The notes under the pieces: generated by a model
Told to the model about the DNA's origin: nothing
Databases searched by the model: none
What the model saw: the letters and a program-made list of their open reading frames with translations, nothing else
Program-made: the position numbers and the translations under genes
Shown: piece after piece, positions 32,354-44,794 of the stretch
Position numbering within the stretch: the stretch's first letter is position 1
Layout: each line of letters starts with the position of its first letter
From: Selaginella moellendorffii
Lineage: Eukaryota; Streptophyta; Lycopodiopsida; Selaginellales; Selaginellaceae
DNA: 64,000 nt
Direction of reading: 5' to 3'
Assembly: GCF_000143415.4 (NCBI RefSeq)
Contig: NW_003314454.1
Coordinates: forward strand, 1-64,000

Positions 32354-33428
32354 AGAGGCAACATTTTTCATTTCGGCAACAAATCCATTGTAGGTGAAAG
32401 GAGTTATGTTTATTTGCTGTCTAGTTTTGATAGCTTCCTGGAGGTTTCACAACTTGGCTTTTCGGATCTAGGTAGAATTTCTTTTTGACGAGAGAATTTC
32501 CCTTGTTTGAATCTGTATTGTTGGGATTCTCCTCCATTTCCACATCCCTTGCTATCTCCCTCAGAGGAGATACTGGAGGTGGTGGCTCAATGGCAAGGTG
32601 AGGTGTGGTATCCACTTGAAGGGTGTAATGCTGATGTGCTACAAAAAGATGAAGACTCCCTTCACTTGCCTTCCCTTGCCTACTTGTATATCTTGATGTT
32701 AGCATTTTGCACAATCATCCTCTCGTCGATGATGGCACATAACACCTCAAGTCTGGCATAATAATTGGGCTTTAAGTAGGTGAAGTTGCCTCCTCGTCTA
32801 GATGTGTAGTTTAGGAAGACATATTGTTCGGACATGCAATCCTTCTTACTTATCATGATTATTTCACCCTTGTTGTCTAAGCAGAAAATCTGAGCAAACT
32901 AGGTGAATCTAAAGGGATGGACTCACCCATAAAAAAGAAAAACATGCTCCTTTGGGTACCACTTCTACATAGCTTGATCCCCTACTCGATTGCTATTTCT
33001 CCTTTAAGTAGCTTTGCATAGGCAAGTAACCCAAAAGCATTAAACCAAAACTTGTCATAGGGAGAAAGCACAAACTCTCTAAATAGCTTTACTTGGCTAT
33101 AATCTAGCTCCTCATTGCCAGATGAGATTTCCTCTATATACTCTTCTTGCCTAGGCATTTTTGCCGTCTGTGGAGATTTGTAGGTGAAACAATCGGCATT
33201 AGGTGACTGGGAGACAGAGTAGGCGACTGGGAGACAGAGTGCGGTGCTAATGAAGCTGCATAAGGGAGATCTTGCATTGATGGTGTAAAAGTGGAGTCAA
33301 TGGCTTATAGCAGTGGCATGAGGACAAATCCACTCTACCAAATCAAAACTGTGCTCAACCTAATAGGTGGTGACAATGGCGTTTGCTCTTACATGGCCCT
33401 AGGCAGCATTTGAGCTACTGTATATTGC
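32354..33428. other. Unassigned element remnant
   Basis: Sequence unrelated to copy B begins at 32354 and runs to the target duplication of element 2. On the minus strand a few segments look coding (LEVLCAIIDERMIVQ; a proline-rich frame at 32421-32714) but are full of breaks, and I could not name the family. A 15-bp unit (GACTGGGAGACAGAG) is tandemly duplicated at about 33208-33240. Confidence 0.35.
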
Positions 33429-33433
33429 TTTAG

Positions 33434-34489
33434 TGTAGCGTACGTGGTTTTGACCCTTTATCCTATGGTGATTTACCATAGGATAACACCACGAAGCGGA
33501 ACCTAAACCCTCTTTGTGCCACGTGACAGATGCCATGTGTCATATGCCATGTGTCCAAAGGAACATGGTGCGGAACCTGAGGTTCAAGGCCTTGGGCCAC
33601 TAAACAAAGGAACAGTGCCAAAACCCCCAAGCATGGAGCCAAGGAATGACAGAACCGAACCACGGAGCAACTCCCGAGCATGCAGCCCAACGAGCGAAGG
33701 GACAGGAGCCCGGAGCGACTTGGAACAGTCCTAGAGCAACCAACATCCCAATGTCAGGACTAGCACGCAAAACGGAGCCAAACAGAGTTTGGCGCTATTT
33801 CGGCATACCGGTGGCCTAACGCAAGGACATGGGTACTCCACCAGCTAGCATGGAATGGAACTTGGGCACCCAAGCCGGATGCAGAATAAGGACAGGCACG
33901 CAAGCGGGAGCTAGACTATGCCTCAGGTTGGTCAGCCATGCCCGACCTACCCACTATCCCTACTATACATTTGGAACCCCCTACAGCCCCCCCCCCCCCC
34001 CCCCCTTGAGGAACACACGCTTTGGGCTTTCACCCCAAGCCTCCCTTAGTACTAAGAGTTAGTCTCTGGGACAAGCTCGAAACTTATTAAATATGGAATG
34101 TCCCTACATTGTGAATTTGGACACGGGACGAACATCATTGTGTTCAGGTTGATCTCTACATTCTGTAGATATGCCAAATGAGCAAATCTAGACACTTTTC
34201 ATAAATAGCATTTGGGATCGAAATGAGACCAACACAAAAGGCATGACAGAGCAAAAGAGAACTAAAAAGCCAGGCCAAGTATGCTTGGCTGAATAGACAC
34301 TTAGGAATTCCATCCTTATGCTCATCTGGCCAAGTACAGATGCAAAGTCCAGTTTACTAACACTTGAACAAGAGGGGCTGATAAAGAGTCCAGCAACACC
34401 GACCTCCTGCCGTCGTGGCAGTAAGGTAAGAGTGTCCGTAAGTATTGGTCGACAGGTAACTTTCGATACCCGAAGTCATATTTGCGACA
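33434..34489 (-). repeat. 3' LTR of element 2
   Basis: 1056 bp. It lacks about 90 bp found in the other copies near 34243, where the sequence between GGCATGA and CAGAGCAAAAG is missing. It contains a long C-run at about 33988-34005. Confidence 0.85.
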
Positions 34490-34866
34490 CTCTCCCCCCC
34501 TAGGGAAGATCGACGTCCTCGTCGATGCACACTCGAGTCTAGAATACCGCCAATCAAACAACTCCAGAAAAAGTTCACGGTACTCACACTATGTGAGAAA
34601 TGCACCAACTTAAATGAGTTAGAGGTAACCTCTTTGTCTAACACAGATGCGCTACCAACTTAGACACCTTCCGGCCGTCACCGACAAGGAAATGACCAAT
34701 GGAGTCAGTCACCCTTGCTGCTCTAGGAGTCACCCAGCTTACAAAAGTGTGATACGCCCCTGCCCGCAGAGACATAAAAAGAGAAGCCAAAGGCACCAAC
34801 CCTCCTGAGCAAAGAAACCAAACCCGTCGGTAAGGTTTAGATAGACTACTGTAAACAGGCAGCTAG

Positions 34867-35882
34867 TGTGGTGCACGTGGTTTTGACCCTTTATCCTATG
34901 GTGATTTACCATAGGATAACACCATGAAGCGGAACCTAAACCCTCTTTGTGCCACGTGACAGATGCCACGTGTCACATGCCACGTGTCCATGCCACGTGT
35001 CCATAGGAACCCGAGGTTCAGGGCCTTGGGCCACTGAACAAAGGAACGGTGCCAAACTCCCAAGCATGGAGCCAAGGAGTGACGGAACCGAACCACGGAG
35101 CAACTCCCGAGCATAAAGCCCAAGGAGCGAAGGGACAGGAGCCCGGAGCGACTTGGAACAGTCCTGGAGCAACCAGCATCCCAATGCCAGGACCAGCACA
35201 CAAAACGGAGCCAAACGGAGTCTAGCGCTATTTCGGCATACCGGTGGCCTAACGTGAGGATATGGGTACTCCACCAACTAGCATGGAATGGAACTTGGGC
35301 TTAGACCCAAGCCGGACGCAGAACAAGGACAGGCACGCAAGCGGGAGCTAGACTATGCCTCAGGTTGGTCAGCCATGCCCGACCTACCCACTATCCCTAC
35401 TATACATTTGGAACCCCCCACAGCCCCCCCCACCATTGTGTTCAGGCTGATCTCTACATTCCGTAGATATGCCAAATGAGCAAATCTGGACACTTTCCAT
35501 AAATAGCATTTAGGACCGAAATGAGACTAACACAAAGGGCATGATAGCGAGGGTGTTTGGCAGACACGGTAAGCTATCATGTAGCGATATTGAGGGACTA
35601 ATCTCAATACGCGAGGGTTCTTGTCACTAGCAAGTGCAAGACAAAACGAGACGGGAACTCCTTACCGGGCTAAGTATGCTTAGCTAATAACACGTAGGAA
35701 TTCCGTCCTTATGCTCGTCCGGTCTAAGTACACTCGAAATGCCTAGTTAACTCCACTAGCACAAGAGGGACTGATAAAGGGTCCAGCAATACCGACCTCC
35801 TGCCATCGTGGCAGTAAGGTAAGAGTGTCCGTAAGGACTGGTCGACAGGTAACTTTCGATACCCGAAGTCACATGCGCGACA
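34867..35882 (-). repeat. Solo LTR nested in the interior of element 2
   Basis: 1016 bp with a TGTGGT...GCGACA outline, flanked by GCTAG (34862-34866) and GTTAG (35883-35887), a 5-bp duplication with one change. On both sides the interior of element 2 continues as in element 1 (14830-14870, inverted). About 150 bp are deleted next to the C-run at 35424-35432. A solo LTR arises by LTR-LTR recombination after insertion. Confidence 0.82.
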
Positions 35883-38800
35883 GTTAGAGTTGTTTACACG
35901 GTCACGCCCTTTTAAACGGAACAAAGGAACATCGATAGAGAGGCGGGTTATGTGACTAGTCGACAATATCTACCCCATGACTAGAGATTTCAATATGCAC
36001 ACGAAGTGCCGAAGCCAATCTGCCTATACTGACCCAAATTCAAAGATCAATAGATGGACAATATCAAAGTCATAAACAATGATATCTTAGAGACTTAATT
36101 ATCAGTGACTATATCTTAGAATAGAACACAACAATATTCTAATTAAGTTATCATCTGATAAACTAGTATTATTATAGTACAGGAACCACTAAGATCACTA
36201 TTATTGGAAAACATGGGATTCACCATCCAGCAAAACTCAATAGCCAGCGAAGCATTAAGAAAACTTAATGATAGATCTTAACTACTGAAGATGGTAGACA
36301 GTATGCCAAACAACTTACTAAAGATAACTCAAAGAACACAAAGTATCATTGACTGACAAACACAATGCTCGCGAATGTATCACTCGAAGGAAATAACATC
36401 CCAACCTATCAGAACTAATTCGAGCAACAACCAACATAACAGAATGAATGTGGTAAGATCGACAAACACTTAGTCATGTCAACTATCACATTAGCCAATC
36501 TGAATAAATCCTGGTCAACAATACAAATGAACCAGAGTTGCTTAAGCAAGTGTCAGCAACATCCTTTTGATGTCTTAAACCCAAAAGACTAATTCAGAGC
36601 AAACCACAAAAAACATATGGTATTGCAAAAAGCCAAAAGCTATCAAAGAGAACAACTAACCATCATGAAAGATCATCAATTATCCCATCAAAAAGATATG
36701 CCAAATCATCATCAAGAAGAACGGCAAATCATCCTATACCAACAATAATCAAGCAAAATCTTTTGACAAGGACAAACAACTATCCCAGATGATAGTCAAT
36801 CATCACCAATGATTGCTAAATGCAAAAGCCAACTTCAACATTGAAGCTAATGAGCCAAAATACCTTCCTCAACAACTTCTAACAAATGGAACAATGAGCA
36901 TGAAAACTCAAGGAACCAAAAGCTTGAAGAAGTCTATAGCCAAGTCATGTTTAGCAATGATCACGAGTCTTGCATGAACTAACTTCAATGCTAAAGAAGA
37001 AAATCATGGTACAACCTACAATATCCTCCTCAACACATCCATAAGCTAAACTTCATAATGCAAAGCTAATGAAGAGCATATCTGCTTCAATTCAAAAGCT
37101 AAACACAATGAAACTATGCTCAACAAGTGATCATCAAACTGATCCTCCTTAAATCCATCTTTAGCAAGACGTAACTCACTTTATAACAAGCACAAGAAGA
37201 ATCATCAATGATTGATATATCCCAACTGAAATCTAACAAGGATTCAATTAACAACACGATCCTCCGCAACCCCACCCGGTAAATCAAGCCCATCACTACT
37301 AAATCATCTTCGAGCAAAGCAAATATCAGAGGTCCTCAACAAAGTTTATAAGCAATCACTAGTCGCAAAGCAACTAACAATCACTCTTTAACTTGTCTTC
37401 ACAATACCTAAACACTAAACTCATGTCATTGAGCCATATACTTGTCCAGCATGAACCTGATACCTCAGGTATGAGATAAAAGTTCATAGACAAGCACAAA
37501 CCAAATGACCACTCGAATCCAACTCAACCACAATAAGCTCACAAATGCATTTAGCTAACAGCTCTGAGTATGCCTTGAAGAGGCTAGCTATATATGATCA
37601 ACACTCAATCGAAACTAAAGTAAACCATGAGATGGACTCATATCGGTACACAACCTCCACTTAGACAAAGCTATAGTATGGGTACCAACATCTAAAACTC
37701 AAAAAACTAAGTTGGACATCACCATCCTCAGCCAAAGCGCATGGCCACCAAGACCAAGTCAAGATCAATGAGAGCTTACTACTCTCATAGAGTTTTAGCA
37801 AAATGTAAGGTGCAACCTGCCACCAAGAAAAACACTATAAAAGAAAGGCATAAGGGTCACCCTTCTTAGAAAAGTGCAACGGCCACTTTTCTACACCAAC
37901 TCTAGACTCTATCCAACTCAGTTGCCTTATCCCCAAAAGTCAGCATCCCTTTTGGGCTGCATCATATAAACTACCTACTAAAGTCTAAGCCAACCGAAGT
38001 CAACTCCAACCCTTTCACTAGTTTGTACTGGCTTACAAAAACGGAATGGTTTGCAAACAAAGTATCCAACAGATCAGCCATTGGAAAATCCTAAGAAAAT
38101 TTGTGGAAAATTTTCCATCCTAGAGAAAGAATGACTCTCAGTCTAGGAATGCAAACTTTCAAAACTCAACCAACTTCCTCCTACTAACAACTTCACATAG
38201 GTTCACCTCAACATAAATTCTCATAACCCATAATATGCATAAACCTCGAACATCTTTTTGCCCATACTTCTGACACCTAACACTAACATCCGTATAATGC
38301 AAAGTGAACATCTAAGGCTTGATCACGAAGACCACATCTTCAGATATCCACATTGCACTAACACTCTTCTTCAATCATTCTCAAGATCCAATGTGAAGCC
38401 AAAACACTAACAAGAAAAATGACATAGAAAATCAAGCTCTAAAGAAAATTCCTCATCCCTCGAACAACAATACTACTTCCACTAACACAAGTGCTAGCGA
38501 TATCAATGTCTTAACTACACACCTTCTCCATCCAACAATCTACTCCAAGTGCTAATGGATTCATCAACAAACTATAGCAAGTGAATGCTATAACCCTTTC
38601 CAAACACCTCATGGGCAAACCCTCAAGGAAACAAGGAATCAACTTAAGCTTAGCATAATGGACCACCATCGAGAATCCAGTCAAAGCTACTACTATGCTA
38701 CTATGTGCAAGTAGACTAGCTTCTCCATCAACCACTTCGGGGTTGATCATTGTTTAATCAAGCAACTTCGTAACCACATTGCTCATTATCACATGGATAT

Positions 38801-39960
38801 GACATAGAAATTGCAATGATTTGATCATCAATTGAGTAACACAATGAGCAATGCCTATGTCATTACTTCAAATGTTTATGTGAGTATCAAGTGCCAATTC
38901 GATTCGACAAAATGCAACATAAATGCCACACTCCACCAATAGAAATTTACAACACTGAACACTAATAACTTTTGTTCACAACATGGACAAGCTCATGCCA
39001 CTCTCTATCCGACCAAACTCAACACTAATCCAACACCAAGCTACTCAATAAGCAATAGCAAGGTTCCCCGGAAAAGAATTGAGCATTGCAACCCAAGTCT
39101 TCTAATAACAAGTTTAATACAAAACACTATTTTCTGAGCATATAGTACATATTGCCAACATCGTGGGCTGTAGCTACAGGGGCAACTTGGAAGCTTGGTT
39201 TAACTCTTCACTGGTATCCATCCCATAACTCACCACTTATAAGACCATCATCTCCAACATGCATCAAGGTAGGGACTCTTGATTGCATAATATGAACATG
39301 AGCAATGAGTTAATACCTCGTTACAAATCATCTCTCCAAGAAGAGAAGATGATTTACGTGTTTGATCCTTCGTCCTTGACGACTCTCTTTTCGGTCTCAT
39401 CTTTGACTACACCTCAAGCTTGCTTTCGCACTGCCTTCAGTCCAATCCAAGAAAAGTTTATGAGAGAGCACAGCAATGATTACTTGAATCAATAGACTAA
39501 TCCCTACAGTCTTGATTGATCCACTTGTAACCATGCCTAGGAAGGATCCACTAGTGCCATGCTAAATAGCTACAGACCAGCCTATTTGCCACTCATAGCA
39601 AACTCAAGGAAAGTTTACATTCACCCATGGTACATGGAACAACTCATGGAATCACCAATAAGCTAACATTAATCCCGCCAACTCAAAGTATAACCTCGAG
39701 TTGCTAATGTGCCTCACTCACGAGCCCAAGCACAAACTCGTGCTATCGGAACAACTCAATCCCTTTTATGAGCCCAAGCGCAAGCTCACATTATTACGGT
39801 ACAAAAGGTAACCAAATCCATACCCAAGGAATAATTGCGAAGTCTTTGCACCCAAACGTGTACCCACTCGGATCATCATTTTCATCTCTGCGTATGCAAC
39901 AAGACTAGTTGCCTAATCTCATTGTATAGTACTCGCTGAGACTCATCCTTTGATACCAAA

Positions 39961-41102
39961 TGTAGCGCAAGTGGTTTTGACCCTTTATTCTATGGTGATT
40001 TACCATAGGATAACACCACGAAGCGGAACCTAAACCTTCTTCGTGCCATGTGATAGATGCCACGTGTCACATGCCATGTGTCCAAAGGAACATGGTGCGG
40101 AACCCGAAGTTCAAGGCCTTGGGCCACTAAACGAAGGAACAGTGCCAAAACCCCCAAGCATGGAGCCAAGGAGTGATAGAACCGAACCAAGGAGCAACTC
40201 CCAAGCATGCAGCCCAAGGAGCGAAGGAACAGGAGCCCGGAGCGACTTGGAACAGTCCTAGAGCAACCAGCATCCCAATGCCAGGACCAGCACGCAAAAC
40301 GGAGCCAAACAGAGTCTAGTGCTATTTCGGCATACCGGTGGCCTAACGCAAGGACATGGGTACTCCACCAGCTAGCATGGAATGGAACTTAGGCACCCAA
40401 GCCGGATGCAGAACAAGGACAGGCACGCAAGCGGGAGCTAGACTATGCCTCAGGTTGGTCAGCCATGCCTGACCTACCCACTATCCCTACTATACAGTTG
40501 GAACCCCCACAGCCCCCCCCCCCCTTGAGGAACACACACTTTGGGCTTTCACCCCAAGCCTCCCTTAGTACTAGGAGTTAGTCTCTTGGACAACTTCGAA
40601 ACTTATTAAATATGAAATGTCCCTAGATTGTGAATTTAGACACAGGACGAACATCATTATGTTCAAGTTGATCTCTACATTCTATAAATATGCCAAATGA
40701 GCAAATCTGGACACTTTCCATAAATAGCATTTGAGACCAAAATGAGACCAACACAAAGGGCATGATAGCGAGGGTGTTTGGCAACACGGTAAGCTATCAT
40801 GTAGCGATATTAAGGGACCAATCTCAATACGCGAGGGTTCTTGTCAAGCCAGTGCAAGACAGAGCAAAAGAGAACTAAAAAGCCAAGCCAAGTATGCTCA
40901 GCTAAATAGACACTTAGGAATTCCGTTCTTATGCTCATCTAGCCAAGTACAAATGCAAAGTCCAGTTTACTAACACTTGAACAAGAGGGGCTGATAAAGG
41001 GTCTAGCAACACCGACCTCTTGCCATCGTGGTAGTAAGGTAAGAGTGTCCGTAAGGATTGGTCGACAAGTAACTTTCGATACCCGAAGTCACATTCATGA
41101 CA
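39961..41102 (-). repeat. 5' LTR of element 2
   Basis: 1142 bp, TGTAGCGC...CATGACA on the plus strand. It is adjacent to the inverted primer-binding site (about 39948-39958), with one base changed from that of element 1. Confidence 0.86.
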
Positions 41103-41953
41103 TTTAGAGCTAAGCCTAGAGTGTCGGTGCATCTTGGCGAAGATGTAGGCATAAAGTGAGTGAGAGGGAAAAAGTGAGAGAGAAAAGAAAGCTCCCTAGC
41201 CACCTCCAAATTACTTAAGTCGCCATGCCTTATTGCATTAGCAAGCTTTATTGTCTTGCCTTTGTTTGCTTTTGTATGCAAATGTATTGTAGAAATGTTT
41301 TTTCTTTATTGGCCTAGTAATCTCTGTTCATTAATCTTTATGGTTTGTTGTAGAGTTTATAAAATGGGGCAAGAAAAATGTAAACGATACTCTTGGAGTA
41401 TCTGCCTCTTCTTTTCTTTTCCTCCAAATCTTGCATTGTCTAGAGAAAATTTCTATAGGTCATATCAACAAGATTTTGAAAGAAGGCCTGCTCCAAAGAA
41501 AGAAATATCTATCTAATATATCTCTTGATTTCTGTCTTTGGAACTTCCCCATCAAAGAAAGCACTCAAATATAAAAGGGTTTCTCTAGCATAAAGACAAA
41601 TCTTTCCCAAGGGACATTTATTTTCCCTTTGTTCTAAATGAACAAATCTCTATTTTAGCTTTATAGAAAATACTACTCCTTTCCAATTTGATTGATCTAA
41701 CTCTATGGGAAGATAGAAAAGTTTGGAAATAAGATCTTGAGTGATTTTAATATCCCCTCCATCCATTTTGAAAGCCAGTTTTACAAGATTCCATAATTGA
41801 AGAATAAATTTGCCCTCCTATGGTTTTACTTTGATGTCGTTTTGTAAAATTTTTCTAAACTCCTATCCTTCATCCAATTAGCCACCCTATCTGTGCATTT
41901 AAGTAGCTCATCATGATAAATCCCTGCAAGGGCTTCTGTAAGCTTTTGAATTT

Positions 41954-42011
41954 AGACTTCCTGGGAGTTCACCCAACCCAATATTATTTAAACCCAAGGA
42001 CGTTTAATCCC
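41954..42011 (-). promoter_or_regulatory. Second 5S rRNA-derived segment
   Basis: On the minus strand: GATTAAACGTCCTTGGG, then GGGTTGGGTGAACTCCCAGG and AAGTC. It aligns with the 5S rRNA 3' half and with 17941-17998, diverged but in the same order and the same position relative to the shared LTR block. Confidence 0.5.
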
Positions 42012-42350
42012 AAATATCCCAAAACCCTTAACCAATTAAAAAAGGGGGTGTACTTTTATTCATGGGTCTTTGCCCTCTATATTTGAACCCCTATAGATCT
42101 TTTTTTGAATTGTTCCTTTTGGTTGTTTATAGCTTCATCCACGAGCTTATCCATAGTTTTATACCCTAACAATATTTATGGTTATATTTTCATGATACTT
42201 TTTTAAATGGTTTAAATTTACTATTATAGTATTGTCCCTGTTTAAGGTGGGCACTTCAGCCATTCCTAGAGTTAATATCTTAGACAAAATAAATGGATCA
42301 TTCCATTTTCTCTTGAATTTATTTTCAAGAGCATCTATTTTGCCTTGATA

Positions 42351-44340
42351 CTAAAGGACTTTATCTCTTGGTTTAAGATTGTAAAAAAATTTCAATTGTC
42401 TATCATGTTTAGTCTTTTTGGTTTTCTGAATTGCATATAGGGTCCAAATTGCTCTAAGTTTAAGCTCATCTAAATTTTTTATTTTGGCAAGTCTTTGTTT
42501 AAAAGCTTCTTTTTTGTCTAAGCCATTTTTAATTACAATATGCAAATAAGGAATTATAAATTCCATAAGCATTAAAGCTTCCTGGCCATAAGTGAGATAA
42601 AATGGTGCCTGTGGATACTTTATATACAGTTCTATAAGCCCATAAAACATCTAGGATTTTCATATTCCAATCTTTTTTATTGTCCTTTACTATCTTTTTC
42701 AAAATATTTTTGAGCACTTTGTTAGTAGATTTAGCTTGACTATTCCCTTGCAGGTAATATGACATGGATTTTTTGTGCTTAAGGATGAATTTTTGTATAA
42801 GAATTTCTATTGTTTCACTGATGAAATGGGTGCCTCCATCTATGATAATTTCTTTAGGCAAACCAAATCTTACAATGATATTTTCATAAAGGAATTTGGT
42901 AGTGTTAGCTACTGAGGTTTATTTCATAAGTATAGCTTCTGTGCATTTAATCATATAATCAGTGGCGACTAAAATGTATTTGTTCCTTTTACTGTTTGTC
43001 ACCATAGGACTTGCAAAATCCAATCCCTATTTGTGAAATACTTCATATGGATAGGTAAGATTTAGTTTGTGGATTTACTTTTTATATGGTAGTTTATGCT
43101 TTTGGCAAATGTCATAATTTTTGTAGAAAATTGTTATATCTTTCTAAAGCATAAGCCACCACAACCCTGTTTATAAGACTTTTTTAGTAATGATTTCGCC
43201 TGTAAAATGGCCATTTGATGGGCCTGAGTGAGCTTTCCTTAAGATTTCATTTCTTTCTTTTTATTTATTAACATATCTCCTTAATGTTCCATAGATGCTT
43301 AATTTACATAGGCACTCCTCCACAACAGAATAAAGTCATGTCCTCAAGACAAAAAATTTCATTTTCTCTAAGAAGTTATAGTGGTGGAACTATACCTATA
43401 GATAGATAGATTTGTATATCTTCCAACCAAACAGTATGCATGGAGATTACAAATAAGCGAGTATTTAGTTCATCTACCTTAGTATTAAGTGACTCTTCGA
43501 TAGTGATAAAATTTAGGCAATCAGCCTGTTTATGGAATTTTCCAGATTTATGATTTATTTCAAGATAAAACTTCTTTGTACAATTGGGCTTAACAAGTAT
43601 AGGTGGCTCTTTGAGGCATTTTTTAAGCCTTAAAAATGCTTCTTGACAATTTTCATTTCATATAAATGGAGTATCTTTATTTAAAAGATTAGTAAGTGGC
43701 TTGGCAATTTTTGCATAAACTTTTATAAATTGTCTATGATAACCAACTTTGCCTAGAAAGCAACGAAAACTTTTTAAATCATATGCTGAAGACATTGTCT
43801 CAATTGTTTGAGTTTTATCTTTATCTACAAGGATATTTTCCTTGCATACAATATGACCTAAAAATATGCCCAAATTTACAAAGAAAGTACATTTCTTTGG
43901 ATTAAGAGAAATGTTATGTTCTTTGTATTTTTGGAAACACTTTTGCAAGCAAACTAAATGTTCCTTTTTGGAGTTGAAGACACTAAAATCATCTATGAAA
44001 CCTTTATAAAATTAATGAGATATTCTCTGAAAGTGTCCATAACAACTCTTTAAAATGTAAAAGAAGCATTGCATAGGCCAAAAGGCATTTTACAATAGGC
44101 ATAAACTCCCCATAGGCTTATAAAAGCCATTTTGTGTTGATCTTCAGGTGTTACTTCCACATGATTATAGACAAAGAATCCATTTAAAAATGAATATATC
44201 TCATGACTTGCTACTGAATCTAGAATTTTGTTTATGAAAGGAATAAAAAACATATCCCTTTTTGTTGCATCATTTTGTTTTTTGTAATCCACACAAACTC
44301 GTAATTTGCCATTTTTCTTAGACACAATTACAAGTGGTGA
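42351..44340 (-). pseudogene. Gypsy reverse transcriptase-integrase remnant
   Basis: Reverse transcriptase at 44325-44050 (KLRVCVDYKKQND, then YAYCKMPFGLCNASFTF). The catalytic box reads GFIDDFS near 43985. The connection region is at 43948-43658 (LNPKKCTFF, FLGHIV, then FLGKVGYHRQFI). Integrase is at 42861-42529 (KEIIIDGGTHFIS with the second catalytic Asp, then WAYRTVYK), and a C-terminal part is at 42650-42351. The blocks and their order are those of Ty3/gypsy pol. Frameshifts and stops occur throughout, so it is inactive. Confidence 0.75.
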
Positions 44341-44794
44341 AAGAAATTAAGCATTCTGGATTGGATAGATGAATCTTGCCTAGAGAAGTTTATCGATTTC
44401 CTCCCTAACTTTACCTTGGTAATTAAGATTCATTTTATAAAACATTTGCTTTTTAGGCATATTTCCCAAGAGTATCTCAATTCAATAAGTACAGAGCTTT
44501 GGCAGGATGCTTTTTAAATCTGTGTAACACTATACAAAAATGTCCTTGTAGTCTTTTAGTAGATTTATGGCTTGATTGTGAAATTCATTTTACAATTTTT
44601 GAGCAATTGTGAGAATATGAGGATTATTCTCATCTACTAAATCACAAAAAACATACAAAACATAGTTTATCTGTTAATCAATCTTATAGGTAGGATCCTT
44701 CTATAGGGAGTAATCTCTTATAGCCGAACTGATCTTTAATTTAGTGGCTTTTTGTTTAGGTATTTCTTTAAGTATTGAATAGAGATTAACTTAT

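Larger units (their letters stand above)
33434..41102 (-). mobile_element. LARD-like LTR retrotransposon, element 2 (minus strand) with nested solo LTR
   Basis: LTRs lie at 39961-41102 (5') and 33434-34489 (3'). The target duplication TTTAG is at 33429-33433 and 41103-41107. The primer-binding site is inverted and adjacent to 39960, and a C-rich (inverted polypurine) tract is at 34490. The interior matches element 1 and is likewise non-coding. A solo LTR of the same family is inserted at 34867-35882. LTR divergence is greater than in element 1, so it is older. Confidence 0.88.
41108..44790 (-). mobile_element. Decayed Ty3/gypsy pol remnant with LTR-like part
   Basis: Reading leftward from about 44.4 kb: reverse transcriptase, RNase H-side region, integrase, then a 3' LTR-like part (41930-42190) shared with 17800-18030. 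The rest of the left side (41108-41930) has no recognised content. The right edge meets copy C of the ParB-methyltransferase element at about 44790. Confidence 0.6.
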
